Shown here in pieces: positions 46,078 through 55,190 of a stretch of 64,000 bases of DNA. Below the pieces are notes generated by a model that saw only the letters and a program-made list of their open reading frames with translations, was not told where the DNA came from and did not search any database. The stretch covers positions 1,165,071-1,229,070 of the forward strand of contig NZ_KB849765.1 of NCBI RefSeq assembly GCF_000369005.1, in the 5' to 3' direction. This DNA comes from Acinetobacter beijerinckii CIP 110307. Its GTDB lineage: Bacteria; Pseudomonadota; Gammaproteobacteria; Pseudomonadales; Moraxellaceae. How positions within the stretch are numbered: position 1 is the first letter of the stretch; every line of letters begins with the position of its first letter. The position numbers and the translations under genes are program-made.

Positions 46078-46767
46078 ATGAAATTTCGATTGCTGATGAT
46101 TGGATTTCTAGATAATTTAACTAAATTTAAAATAACAAACCGTGAGAAAGCATTGATTAGAAATTTAAAAGTGTTAAGTGAAGAATGTCTTACTTATGAA
46201 ACAGCTAAAAAATACATGTATTCTAGTAAGAATAGAATTCTTATAAAAATAATATGTCTTGCTTCATTGATTGTTCTTTACTTGAATTTATATAAAATCA
46301 TGTATTTTTTAATTTATTCAAAAATGAGTATAGAAATTGGTATTTTCTCTTATATGGGGGTAGGCGTTCTTATTGGTGTATTTATATGGATAATACTCCG
46401 AAGGAATGATGCGCATAATTTAAAAGTAAAGTTAATATTTAGTTCTAATTCAAAAAAATTAACGATATATCTGAATAATAAGAAAAAAGCTGACTTCTAT
46501 CCTAATTTTATTGAAGCAAAATATGACTACATTCCAGCTATGTCTCGAAGCAATCAATTACCTACTCCTATCTTTTGTTTGAATTTATATAGTCTTAATA
46601 GGGCTAAAAAGTATTCGCTGGTGACAATTGATTGTACTAATATGATCATAACTAAAAATTTATTTGATCAATTTATTCTCGAGTATCAGCCTTTGATTGA
46701 ATGGCTTAATTTACCTGTGCATAAGGATGGTAATCTTGAGCTGATGAAATATTATTTTCGAGATTAA
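46078..46767 (+). CDS. AT-rich hypothetical membrane protein
   Basis: This 229-residue protein has two hydrophobic helices (about residues 54-78 and 88-106) and a C-terminal soluble half with LTIYLNNKKKADFYPNF. It is rich in Ile, Lys and Asn and clearly more AT-rich than its neighbours, suggesting recent acquisition. I recognise no family. A Fur-like box lies 16 bases upstream, so expression may rise under iron limitation. No strong ribosome site is visible (AAAAAGTAAAA). Confidence 0.6.
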   Translation: MKFRLLMIGFLDNLTKFKITNREKALIRNLKVLSEECLTYETAKKYMYSSKNRILIKIICLASLIVLYLNLYKIMYFLIYSKMSIEIGIFSYMGVGVLIGVFIWIILRRNDAHNLKVKLIFSSNSKKLTIYLNNKKKADFYPNFIEAKYDYIPAMSRSNQLPTPIFCLNLYSLNRAKKYSLVTIDCTNMIITKNLFDQFILEYQPLIEWLNLPVHKDGNLELMKYYFRD

Positions 46768-46825
46768 TCATTCCAAAAAGTTTGTGAATTGATAAAAATG
46801 ATAAATTAGATTTATGTGAAACGAT

Positions 46826-46834
46826 TGTTATAAT
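46826..46834 (+). promoter_or_regulatory. Extended -10 promoter element for leuCD
   Basis: TGTTATAAT is a perfect extended -10 (TGnTATAAT) 56 bases before the leuC start. The -35 region (TTAGAT) is weak, which is tolerated by extended -10 promoters. Confidence 0.5.
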
Positions 46835-46889
46835 CAATCTAAGATTAAAAATACCCAGACCTATGACAAGCACGATGGAGAGCGACGAC

Positions 46890-48308
46890 ATGGCAGGCAA
46901 GACATTGTATGACAAATTATGGGATGACCATTTAGTTAAGCAACGTGATGATGGCTCAAGCTTGATTTATATTGATCGCCACTTATTACATGAAGTGACC
47001 AGCCCTCAAGCATTTGAAGGTTTACAACTTGCTAATCGTCAGCCTTGGCGTTTAAGTGCCAATGTCGCAACACCTGACCATAACGTTCCAACCTCTAAAA
47101 AAGAGCGTGAACAAGGCATCGCAGGGATTGAAGATGATACCTCTCGTATCCAAGTGCAAACTTTAGATGATAACTGTAAGACCTTTAATATCGTTGAATT
47201 TGGTATTAATGATATCCGCCAAGGGATTGCACATGTTGTTGGTCCAGAACAAGGTTTAACATTACCAGGTATGACCGTGGTTTGTGGTGATTCACACACT
47301 GCGACACACGGTGCATTTGGTTGCTTGGCACATGGTATTGGTACTTCAGAAGTTGAACATGTGTTGGCAACACAATGCTTAGTACAGAAAAAATCAAAAA
47401 ACATGTTAGTTCGTGTAGATGGTGTATTAGGTAAAGGTGTGACGTCTAAAGATGTCGTGTTAGCAATTATTGGCAAGATTGGTACTGCGGGCGGTACAGG
47501 TTATGCCATCGAGTTTGGCGGTCAAGTATTCCGTGATATGTCGATCGAAGGGCGTATGACTGTTTGTAATATGGCGATCGAAGCGGGTGCTCGCGTAGGT
47601 ATGGTTGCTGTTGATGACAAAACTATTGCTTATGTAAAAGATCGTAATTATGCACCTAAAGGTGAGAAATGGGATCAAGCACTAGAATACTGGAATACAT
47701 TGCACTCGGATGAAGATGCTGTATTTGATGCAGTTGTGGTACTAAATGGCGCTGAGATTGAACCACAAGTGTCATGGGGAACGTCTCCAGAAATGGTGAT
47801 TCCAGTTTCACAAGCGGTACCAACTTTAGAACAAGCTAAAGATGATGTACAGCGCAATGACTGGACGCGTGCATATCAATATATGGGCTTGGATGCAGGT
47901 CAGGCATTAGCAGATATTCAATTAGATCGTGTATTCATTGGTTCTTGTACAAATTCACGTATTGAAGATATTCGTGCAGCTGCTGAAGTGGTTAAAGGTC
48001 GTAAAGTCGCGTCAAGCATTAAACAAGCGATGATTGTTCCGGGTTCTGGTTTGGTTAAACAACAAGCTGAACAAGAAGGTTTAGATCAAATTTTCTTAGA
48101 AGCAGGTTTTGAATGGCGCGAACCGGGTTGTTCAATGTGTTTAGCGATGAATGCGGATAAGTTACAACCTGGCGAGCATTGTGCATCGACTTCAAATCGT
48201 AATTTTGAAGGTCGTCAGGGGAATGGCGGACGTACTCATTTGGTTAGTCCAGCAATGGCAGCAGCGGCAGCAATTGCAGGTCATTTTGTTGACGTTCGTT
48301 CATTCTAA
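46890..48308 (+). CDS. leuC: 3-Isopropylmalate dehydratase large subunit
   Basis: With LeuD this isomerises 2- to 3-isopropylmalate in leucine synthesis. The 472 residues carry the 4Fe-4S ligands in [23 protein letters not shown] and [10 protein letters not shown], as well as the substrate motif [13 protein letters not shown]. The start is the ATG at 46890 ([11 protein letters not shown]), matching the family, not the upstream ATG at 46863. leuD follows 12 bases downstream; an extended -10 promoter lies upstream. Confidence 0.97.
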   Translation: MAGKTLYDKLWDDHLVKQRDDGSSLIYIDRHLLHEVTSPQAFEGLQLANRQPWRLSANVATPDHNVPTSKKEREQGIAGIEDDTSRIQVQTLDDNCKTFNIVEFGINDIRQGIAHVVGPEQGLTLPGMTVVCGDSHTATHGAFGCLAHGIGTSEVEHVLATQCLVQKKSKNMLVRVDGVLGKGVTSKDVVLAIIGKIGTAGGTGYAIEFGGQVFRDMSIEGRMTVCNMAIEAGARVGMVAVDDKTIAYVKDRNYAPKGEKWDQALEYWNTLHSDEDAVFDAVVVLNGAEIEPQVSWGTSPEMVIPVSQAVPTLEQAKDDVQRNDWTRAYQYMGLDAGQALADIQLDRVFIGSCTNSRIEDIRAAAEVVKGRKVASSIKQAMIVPGSGLVKQQAEQEGLDQIFLEAGFEWREPGCSMCLAMNADKLQPGEHCASTSNRNFEGRQGNGGRTHLVSPAMAAAAAIAGHFVDVRSF

Positions 48309-48320
48309 GGGAGCAAGATC

Positions 48321-48971
48321 ATGGAAAAATACACTGTAGAACAAGGTGTTGTTGCACCTTTAGATCGTGCGAATGTCGATACTGACTTAATTATTCCAAA
48401 GCAGTTTTTGAAGTCTATTAAACGTACAGGTTTTGGTGATAATTTATTTGATGAATTGCGCTATTTAGATGAAGGTTATTTAGGGCAAGACATTATCAAA
48501 CGTCCAATCAACCCTGAATTTGTGTTGAATAAACCACGTTATCAAGGCTCAACGATTTTGTTGGCGCGAACTAACTTTGGTTGTGGTTCAAGCCGTGAGC
48601 ATGCACCTTGGGCGTTAAATGAATATGGTTTTCGTACCGTAATTGCGCCAAGTTTTGCGGATATTTTCTTTAATAACTGCTTTAAAAATGGCATGTTGCC
48701 TGTGATCTTATCCGAAGAGATCGTGGATCAGCTATTTAAAGAATGTGTTGAAACGGAAGGCTATCAACTTACGATTGATTTAGAAGCGCAAGAAGTTCGT
48801 ACTCCAAAAGGCGATGCATTTAAATTTGAAATCGATCCATTCCGAAAGCATTGCTTGTTAAATGGTTTAGATGATATCGGTTTAACCTTACAGGTTGCGG
48901 ACGATATTCGTGCTTTTGAAGAAAAAGCTAAACAAGTACGTCCTTGGGTATTTCAAGACATAAAAGCTTAA
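48321..48971 (+). CDS. leuD: 3-Isopropylmalate dehydratase small subunit
   Basis: This 216-residue swivel-domain partner of LeuC has [22 protein letters not shown] and [15 protein letters not shown]. It is read in the same operon as leuC. The leuB gene follows after one intervening lipoprotein gene. Confidence 0.97.
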   Translation: MEKYTVEQGVVAPLDRANVDTDLIIPKQFLKSIKRTGFGDNLFDELRYLDEGYLGQDIIKRPINPEFVLNKPRYQGSTILLARTNFGCGSSREHAPWALNEYGFRTVIAPSFADIFFNNCFKNGMLPVILSEEIVDQLFKECVETEGYQLTIDLEAQEVRTPKGDAFKFEIDPFRKHCLLNGLDDIGLTLQVADDIRAFEEKAKQVRPWVFQDIKA

Positions 48972-49106
48972 GGTTTATGTTTGGAGATTACGCAATGTCT
49001 TGGACAATTTAAACATAGCCATAGCGCAGACAATGAACTCTTGTTAACATGCTAGCGAATAATATTTTGCTTACATGTTACAAGACATGAGGACTGGGCT
49101 TGAATA

Positions 49107-49682
49107 ATGAAAAGAAGACTCGCTCGCAGTATTTTACTGTGTCTATGTGTTGGTACGACATTAACGGCGTGTCAAAACGCACCTAATGTAGTCGATCAAG
49201 TTCGTATTGCACAGAACACATTAGAGTCGAAAGCGGAAAATACAACTTTATATTGTTCAGGCGTAGAAAATTGTGAGTTTGAGCGAATTGGTGATATTGC
49301 CGTGATTGATGCAAAAACGCACCGTATTAGCCAACAGGCAATGGAGCGAGGAATTGTACGATTACATGGTTCGGTTTTTACCCGAAAACAGCAGGTGTAT
49401 TTGAGTGTACCTGCTAAACAATATGAAGTCGTTATTCGCTTTTATCCCATTTCGCCTGATCGAGCAGAGACTTTTCATGTCATCCATGCGTTTAAACCGC
49501 ATCTGCGCTATACCTTTAAAATGTTCCGAGACAGAACATATCGTTCAGGCAGTTTGTTGAATGTTTCAGTGCCTGAACCATTATGTGTTGATTTACAGCA
49601 AGAACAGCATACCATCCGCCGTTTCTGTCGTCCTTTTGATGTCAGTACGGGTTTGGGTGAGTTTGTTGAGAAAAAGATTTAA
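49107..49682 (+). CDS. Hypothetical lipoprotein between leuD and leuB
   Basis: This 191-residue protein has a lipoprotein signal (RSILLCLCVGTTLTAC, lipobox LTAC). The mature protein has cysteines in TLYCSGVENCEF that may form a disulfide, and a beta-rich C-terminal part. I do not recognise a family. It lies within the leucine gene cluster in the same direction, 135 bases after leuD and 44 bases before leuB, so it may be expressed with them. A link to leucine metabolism is not implied. Confidence 0.75.
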   Translation: MKRRLARSILLCLCVGTTLTACQNAPNVVDQVRIAQNTLESKAENTTLYCSGVENCEFERIGDIAVIDAKTHRISQQAMERGIVRLHGSVFTRKQQVYLSVPAKQYEVVIRFYPISPDRAETFHVIHAFKPHLRYTFKMFRDRTYRSGSLLNVSVPEPLCVDLQQEQHTIRRFCRPFDVSTGLGEFVEKKI

Positions 49683-49726
49683 TCGACTAGCAGTGTGAAA
49701 GCTGCTCATATTGAACTGGAAAACTC

Positions 49727-50806
49727 ATGTCAAAACATATTTTAATTTTAGCGGGTGATGGAATTGGTCCTGAAATCGTAGCTGCTGCTGAAAAGGTTTT
49801 AACCAAGGTCAATGATAAATTTAATCTCGGTTTGACATGGGAACATGGTTTGCTCGGTGGTTCAGCGATTGATGCACATGGTGAACCGTATCCTGCAGTA
49901 ACCAGTGAACAAGCGAAAAATGCTGATGCGATTTTACTTGGTGCTGTCGGTGGTCCTAAATGGGATACGATTGAGCGTTCAATTCGTCCTGAACGTGGCT
50001 TATTGAAAATTCGTAGTGAATTAAACTTATTCGCGAACTTACGTCCTGCAATTCTTTATCCACAATTGGCTGATGCTTCTAGCTTGAAACCTGAAATCGT
50101 TGCAGGTCTTGATATTCTGATTGTTCGTGAGCTAACAGGTGGGATTTACTTCGGTCAGCCGCGTGGTATTCGTGAATTGGAAAATGGTGAGAAACAGGGC
50201 TATAACACTGACGTTTATTCAGAAAGTGAAATCAAGCGTATTGCTAAAGTTGCATTTGAACTTGCAGGTTTACGCGGTGGTAAAGTTTGTTCAGTTGATA
50301 AAGCCAATGTTCTTGAAGTGACTGAATTATGGAAGCAAACAGTCACTGACTTACAACAAGCACAGTATTCAAATATTCAGTTATCGCATATGTATGTCGA
50401 TAATGCAGCTATGCAATTGGTTCGCGCACCTAAGCAATTTGACGTGATTGTTACAGGTAATTTATTCGGTGATATTTTATCTGATGAAGCTGCAATGTTA
50501 ACAGGTTCAATTGGTATGTTGCCTTCTGCTTCACTGGATGAAAATGGCAAGGGGATGTATGAACCATGTCATGGCTCTGCTCCAGATATTGCGGGTCAAA
50601 ATGTCGCAAATCCACTCGCAACCGTACTTTCTGTGGCGATGATGTTGCGTTACACCTTCCGCGAGGAAGCTGCGGCAAAAGCAATTGAAGATGCTGTAGG
50701 TCAAGTTTTAGATCAAGGTTTGCGTACAGCAGATATTATGTCTGAGGGCATGAGCAGAGTTGGTACAGATGCGATGGGTGAAGCTGTAGTTTCAGCACTT
50801 AACTAA
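49727..50806 (+). CDS. leuB: 3-Isopropylmalate dehydrogenase
   Basis: This 359-residue NAD-dependent enzyme oxidises and decarboxylates 3-isopropylmalate. Motifs are [11 protein letters not shown], substrate arginines in [10 protein letters not shown] and [10 protein letters not shown], and the metal and NAD region [14 protein letters not shown], then [13 protein letters not shown] terminator directly follows. In Pseudomonadales leuB is followed by asd, fimV and truA, which here lie about 7 kb further on the opposite strand. Confidence 0.97.
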   Translation: MSKHILILAGDGIGPEIVAAAEKVLTKVNDKFNLGLTWEHGLLGGSAIDAHGEPYPAVTSEQAKNADAILLGAVGGPKWDTIERSIRPERGLLKIRSELNLFANLRPAILYPQLADASSLKPEIVAGLDILIVRELTGGIYFGQPRGIRELENGEKQGYNTDVYSESEIKRIAKVAFELAGLRGGKVCSVDKANVLEVTELWKQTVTDLQQAQYSNIQLSHMYVDNAAMQLVRAPKQFDVIVTGNLFGDILSDEAAMLTGSIGMLPSASLDENGKGMYEPCHGSAPDIAGQNVANPLATVLSVAMMLRYTFREEAAAKAIEDAVGQVLDQGLRTADIMSEGMSRVGTDAMGEAVVSALN

Positions 50807-50822
50807 TTAAGTATTCTGAATA

Positions 50823-50850
50823 AAAAAACGCAGCATCAGCTGCGTTTTTT
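50823..50850 (+). terminator. Terminator after leuB
   Basis: A 12-bp stem AAAAAACGCAGC / GCTGCGTTTTTT with an ATCA loop lies 16 bases after the leuB stop. It is also positioned to end the convergent lipoprotein gene. Confidence 0.92.
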
Positions 50851-50866
50851 TATTCTCTATGATTAG

Positions 50867-51256
50867 TTAGCAAGCTTTACCTTCATAACGAATTGAGTGT
50901 GCAATTTGTTGTTGATCAAGCTTGAAAATAATATGGCAATAGAAATTGACATCGTATGATTGGCTATAGGTGGTACTGGTAGAAAGTCGTGAACCATCTG
51001 AGGTTCCCATGTTTAAAGGTACGGGAATATTCATTGGGCGAAGAACTGTATAAATTAAATGTTCTTTAGATTTTTGAGGGTGTTTTAGAGTCTGAAATCC
51101 TAAGCTTCGAAGATTAAGATTTTGTTCAATATGATCTACTGATTGACCGATATAGGGTTGTAGATAATCTTGAAGATTGGTTGATTGCCATGCAGGTGTC
51201 GCGCACCCTTGTAAAATTAAACCCAAGCCTAAGATAAAATATTTAGAATGAATCAC
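50867..51256 (-). CDS. Hypothetical lipoprotein
   Basis: This 129-residue protein starts at a GTG at 51256 with AGGGA 8 bases upstream. The first residues form a lipoprotein signal (FILGLGLILQGC). The longer frame to 51322 would place a charged stretch before the signal and is not credible. The mature part has VDHIEQNLNLRSLG and a Cys near the end that may pair with an inner Cys. No family is recognised. Confidence 0.7.
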   Translation of the reverse strand: MIHSKYFILGLGLILQGCATPAWQSTNLQDYLQPYIGQSVDHIEQNLNLRSLGFQTLKHPQKSKEHLIYTVLRPMNIPVPLNMGTSDGSRLSTSTTYSQSYDVNFYCHIIFKLDQQQIAHSIRYEGKAC

Positions 51257-51412
51257 GCTTATTTCCCTGCATTGATTATCTTTATATGTCTTTATTCTAT
51301 TCCTAAAACAGAATAAAGACAAAAATATACGGACTTGTCTATTTGAGGGTAATGTTCAACAAATGCAAAATATGTTTAGATAGTTTTATTATTATGCAAT
51401 GAGGAAGACTTG

Positions 51413-51784
51413 ATGCAAAAGTTCATATTTGGACTTATTGTCGGTGCTTTATCAACAACTATTTATGCGGATAATTGTGACAAAACACGCAATACTTATG
51501 ATGATATTTACTGTACAAATAAAATATATGCGAGTGCTGATGCGGATTTAAATAAAAACTATCAATTATTGAGAGCACAATTAAATCAAACTCAACAGAA
51601 AATACTTAAAAAATCACAACTTGCTTGGATTCGTCATCGTGATGCAGAGTGTACGGATGACCAACAGAATAGCGTCAATGTAGAATGTCGCTTAAACACC
51701 ACACAACAACGCAATCATTGGCTTTTAGAACGCTTACGTGAATGTCAAACGGTGGGTTGTAAGACAACTCGTTTAAGTGAATAG
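51413..51784 (+). CDS. LprI/DUF1311-like periplasmic protein
   Basis: This 123-residue protein has a signal peptide (IFGLIVGALSTTIYA, cleavage before DNCD). The DUF1311/LprI-N pattern follows: CTNKIYASADADLNKNY, then LKKSQLAWIRHRDAEC. Related domains occur in lysozyme-inhibitor lipoproteins. Six or more cysteines suggest disulfides. The start is the ATG at 51413 with GAGGA 7 bases upstream; a TTG at 51410 is less likely. Confidence 0.8.
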   Translation: MQKFIFGLIVGALSTTIYADNCDKTRNTYDDIYCTNKIYASADADLNKNYQLLRAQLNQTQQKILKKSQLAWIRHRDAECTDDQQNSVNVECRLNTTQQRNHWLLERLRECQTVGCKTTRLSE

Positions 51785-51802
51785 CAGGAAAATAAGGTCG
51801 TA

Positions 51803-51829
51803 AAAAAAGCCACTTTAAGTGGCTTTTTT
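51803..51829. terminator. Bidirectional terminator between LprI-like gene and infA
   Basis: A near-perfect palindrome AAAAAAGCCACTT / AAGTGGCTTTTTT is flanked by A and T runs between convergent genes. Confidence 0.9.
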
Positions 51830-51842
51830 GCAATCACTAATC

Positions 51843-52064
51843 TTAGCGCGCGCGATAAGTGATACGACCCTTTGTTAAGTCATAAGGTGTCATTTCAACT
51901 TTAACACTATCGCCAGTCAAAATACGGATATAGTGTTTACGCATTTTACCAGAAATGTGAGCAATAACTTCGTGACCGTTTTCTAAACGTACACGGAACA
52001 TCGTATTAGGAAGCGTTTCGGTGACAACGCCTTCGAACTCAATGAGTTCCTCTTTATTGGCCAT
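51843..52064 (-). CDS. infA: Translation initiation factor IF-1
   Basis: This 73-residue S1/OB-fold protein ([18 protein letters not shown], then [14 protein letters not shown], then LTKGRITYR) binds the 30S A site during initiation. Length and sequence are fully canonical. It is encoded alone. Confidence 0.98.
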   Translation of the reverse strand: MANKEELIEFEGVVTETLPNTMFRVRLENGHEVIAHISGKMRKHYIRILTGDSVKVEMTPYDLTKGRITYRAR

Positions 52065-52294
52065 GGCCTACCTGATGATCAAATTGGAAAGGCGCAAATT
52101 ATAGTCAATTTATTTAAATTTTACAAGGTTAAGTCTTCTTAATGCTTTTTAGTCAAAAATGAGGAAAAACTGTTAGACAATCGATAATTTTTTTTAACAA
52201 AACTATCAGAATATTGTTGTCAGTTTGGTCAATCAACGTTAATCTAAAATTATCGTTATTGTCACAATAAAGTATCTACAGGGAAGGGCACTGC

Positions 52295-53302
52295 GTGGGT
52301 CAGTTAACAGATGCATCAGTTGTATTGCGCTTTGGTTATCAGGCAATTCGTAAAGCAGGATTGCCAACTGAAGAAATTTTAACAAAGGCAGGTGTGGCAC
52401 TCAACCAAATCGATACTAATGCCAGAACACCATTAAGCGCACAAAACGCATTTTGGATCGCTGCACAGGAAGTCAGCAAAGATCCAGATATAGGATTACA
52501 TCTAGGCGAACATTTACCTCTTTATCGTGGTCAAGTTATTGAACACTTATTTATAAGTAGTGAAACGTTTGGAGAAGGGCTAAAGCGTGCTTTGGCATAT
52601 CAACGACTTATTAGTGATGCTTTTGATGCAAAGCTCGTCGTCGAAGATGGTCGTTGCTATCTGACCAATGCAGAGCAATTTTGGTCCGATAATCTCGTGA
52701 ATCGTCACTTTTCTGAGTGTGCGATGTCAGGCATTCTAAGGTTCTTTAAATTTATTACTGAAGGACAGTTTCAGCCAATTTATATTGACTTTAACTTTAG
52801 TGAAGGCGCAGATGATGATGAGTATTTTCGTGTCTATGGTTGTCCAGTAAGTTTAGGGCAAAAAGCGACTCGTCTTTATTTTGATGCCGCTGTGCTTGAT
52901 TATCCATTGTGGCAAGCTGAACCTGAGTTATTGCAGCTACATGAGCAATTAGCTATTGAAAAACTTCAAGAGCTTGCTCGCTATGATCTGGTTGGTGAGG
53001 TTCGCCGTGCGATTGGTTCAACCTTAGAAAGTGGAGAAACAACCTTAGAAACGGTTGCTGCACAGTTAACAATTACACCTAGACGTTTAAGAACGCAACT
53101 GAGTGAGGCGAATACGAGTTTTCAGCAAATTCTTTCTGATTATCGCTGTCGTCTAGCGAAAAAATTACTCGCGAATACCAATGAAAGTGTAGAGAGAATT
53201 GTCTATTTGACGGGTTTTTCTGAACCAAGTACTTTCTATCGCGCATTCAAACGTTGGACCAATGAAACGCCTGTTGAATATCGTAAAAGAAAACAACGTT
53301 AA
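52295..53302 (+). CDS. AraC-family transcriptional regulator
   Basis: This 335-residue regulator has an N-terminal arabinose-binding-type effector domain (about 15-200, with GLHLGEHLPLYRGQVIEHLF). A C-terminal double HTH follows (AAQLTITPRRLRTQLSEAN, then ERIVYLTGFSEPSTFYRAFK, then ETPVEYRKRK). The architecture is that of OruR/ArgR-like or virulence regulators. The start is a GTG at 52295 preceded by AGGGAAGGG. It has no obvious target nearby. Confidence 0.88.
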   Translation: MGQLTDASVVLRFGYQAIRKAGLPTEEILTKAGVALNQIDTNARTPLSAQNAFWIAAQEVSKDPDIGLHLGEHLPLYRGQVIEHLFISSETFGEGLKRALAYQRLISDAFDAKLVVEDGRCYLTNAEQFWSDNLVNRHFSECAMSGILRFFKFITEGQFQPIYIDFNFSEGADDDEYFRVYGCPVSLGQKATRLYFDAAVLDYPLWQAEPELLQLHEQLAIEKLQELARYDLVGEVRRAIGSTLESGETTLETVAAQLTITPRRLRTQLSEANTSFQQILSDYRCRLAKKLLANTNESVERIVYLTGFSEPSTFYRAFKRWTNETPVEYRKRKQR

Positions 53303-53317
53303 TTTTTTTTAAAATTC

Positions 53318-53346
53318 AAAAAGCCTGATCTCAGATCAGGCTTTTT
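53318..53346. terminator. Bidirectional terminator between araC-type gene and truA
   Basis: A stem AAAAAGCCTGATC / GATCAGGCTTTTT with a 3-base loop and T runs on both strands lies between convergent genes. The right arm abuts the truA stop. Confidence 0.9.
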
Positions 53347-54144
53347 TTATTCAGGTAAATTGAGCCAATGTGGTCCTAAAGCTAATTGTGGAAGATCAAA
53401 TTGATCAGGATATTGCGCTTGGATAAAATATAAGCCATCGGCAGGAGCCGTAATACCTGCAGCCGTACGATCTTGTGCAGCAAACATAGTGTCAATATGG
53501 TCAATCTCATACATGCCTTGACCAATTTCAAGTAAACATCCCATGATATTACGCACCATATGATGCAAAAAACCATCTGCTTGAATATCTAAAACTAAGT
53601 ATCGACCATGCTCAAATAAACGACAGTGCTTCACATGGCGAATAGGTTGATTGGACTGACATGCAGCAGCACGGAAAGTTTCAAAATTATGCGTGCCCTC
53701 AAATTTTGATGCAGCAGCCATCATTTTTTTTACATCAAGCGTTTGGTAAAGATGAGTGACTTGTTTATATAAAAGTGCTGGACGCATTGGTGCGTTATAG
53801 ACCACATATCGATAACGACGAGCTGTTGCTTTAAAACGTGCATGGAAACTTTCATCCATACACTTGATCCATTGAATTGAGATATCTTTAGGAAGCTGAC
53901 TATTCGCGCCCATAAGCCAGCCTCGCTCAGGGCGAATCGCTGTAGTATCAAAATGAGCAACCATATTGGTTGCATGCACGCCTGCATCGGTACGGCCAGC
54001 GCCATGCAATATAATTGCTTGGTCAGCAATTTTACTCAGAACCTTTTCAATTGTTTCTTGAACACTTGCAATGCCAGCTTGCTGGGTTTGCCAACCACGG
54101 TATTGAGTACCGCAAAATTCAATACCGATTGCATAACGTTGCAT
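53347..54144 (-). CDS. truA: tRNA pseudouridine(38-40) synthase TruA
   Basis: This 265-residue enzyme has catalytic D53 in the GAGRTDAGVHA motif. HARFKATARRYRYV, FLHHMVRNIMG and AAGITAPADGLYF are the other family blocks. It modifies the anticodon arm. Its neighbourhood (fimV, asd, leu genes) is that of Pseudomonas, but an asparaginase-like gene separates it from fimV here. Confidence 0.95.
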   Translation of the reverse strand: MQRYAIGIEFCGTQYRGWQTQQAGIASVQETIEKVLSKIADQAIILHGAGRTDAGVHATNMVAHFDTTAIRPERGWLMGANSQLPKDISIQWIKCMDESFHARFKATARRYRYVVYNAPMRPALLYKQVTHLYQTLDVKKMMAAASKFEGTHNFETFRAAACQSNQPIRHVKHCRLFEHGRYLVLDIQADGFLHHMVRNIMGCLLEIGQGMYEIDHIDTMFAAQDRTAAGITAPADGLYFIQAQYPDQFDLPQLALGPHWLNLPE

Positions 54145-54159
54145 ATCTTAACCTCAATA

Positions 54160-55125
54160 TTAGTGTTGATGCCAATGTTCAAACCTTTGATCATGGGTCG
54201 GGTATTTTAAATACATTTGCAAAATTTTTGCATATAAATCAGCATGACTATGGCAATCATTCACTAAAACTTTAGCTGATTGAATCCATGAGCTCACTGC
54301 ATAACGCTGATCAAGTTTTCCAAACGTGACTTGGGTGCTAATAATTGGTACACATTTCCTGTCATATAATGCAGTAAATAGCTCTAGAATCTCAGTATTC
54401 ACTGCAATATTGCCAGTTCCAAATCCTTGTAGGACTAAAAAATCTGGTGGGGAAATCAAAAGATTTTTTAACTGCGCAATCAATTGTTGTTTTGCGATCG
54501 GCTGCAACATAAGGTTAAGTACACTGAGTTGAGCTGAATCTTCAATATTTTGATTTTCTACAATTAAATAATCTGAATTCGTTTCACAGTCTTGATCTGC
54601 TGCAATTCCAACAAAAGCATCCAGCTCTGTGGTATGTGCTTTTAAAGTCGTTTGTGCATGAAAAACATGTTCATGAAATGCAAGATAAACGCCAGTTGGT
54701 AAGGTGAGCACCTGTTCTAGTGCTAAGTAAAGATTACCACGTGCGTCTGTAAATTCTCTCGTATCATTGCCTTCTACATTGAGCAGAGGGTATTGACTAC
54801 CTGTAATAATTGCGTGACAAGATTGACCTAAACAACGAGCCAGTGTGGCAGCCGCGTAGCTTAAAGTGTCCGTTCCGTGAATAATCACAAAGTGCTGAAA
54901 ACCTTTCAACTGTAATTGTTGAACTTGTTGAACCAGTCGCAACCAGTCCTGAGCTGTGCAAGCACTACTGTCTATGATACTAGGTGCAGCAAAACACTCG
55001 ACGTTTAAATGAGCAGGAATAGTTTTAGCAAGTAGAGGGAGAAAATCTTGTTCAGGCATTGGCATGAGGGGTTCACCAATACAACCGAACGTTCCACCCA
55101 TATAAATTAAAGCAATTGTTTTCAT
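54160..55125 (-). CDS. Asparaginase-family amidohydrolase
   Basis: This 321-residue protein resembles type I L-asparaginases. The N-terminal GGT motif is IALIYMGGTFGCIG (Met replaces the usual Thr before GGT; the catalytic Thr is retained at position 12). The second motif is IIHGTDTLSYAAATL, and an ITGSQYPL segment follows. It lacks a signal peptide, so it would be cytoplasmic. It lies 15 bases upstream of truA on the same strand, interrupting the conserved fimV-truA adjacency. Activity on asparagine is inferred. Confidence 0.85.
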   Translation of the reverse strand: MKTIALIYMGGTFGCIGEPLMPMPEQDFLPLLAKTIPAHLNVECFAAPSIIDSSACTAQDWLRLVQQVQQLQLKGFQHFVIIHGTDTLSYAAATLARCLGQSCHAIITGSQYPLLNVEGNDTREFTDARGNLYLALEQVLTLPTGVYLAFHEHVFHAQTTLKAHTTELDAFVGIAADQDCETNSDYLIVENQNIEDSAQLSVLNLMLQPIAKQQLIAQLKNLLISPPDFLVLQGFGTGNIAVNTEILELFTALYDRKCVPIISTQVTFGKLDQRYAVSSWIQSAKVLVNDCHSHADLYAKILQMYLKYPTHDQRFEHWHQH

Positions 55126-55150
55126 AATAAAAAGTTATTCATCATAAAAA

Positions 55151-55172
55151 AAGCAGTCTAAGGAGACTGCTT
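55151..55172 (-). terminator. Terminator after the FimV C-terminal-like gene
   Basis: A 9-bp stem AAGCAGTCT / AGACTGCTT with AAGG loop is followed on the minus strand by a T run. It lies between the FimV-C and asparaginase-like genes. Confidence 0.82.
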
Positions 55173-55190
55173 ATATTAGACTGATCAAAT

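Noticed and set aside
47039..47476. A 145-codon minus-strand frame inside leuC
   Set aside because: leuC is a clear conserved gene over the whole stretch, so this is a shadow frame.
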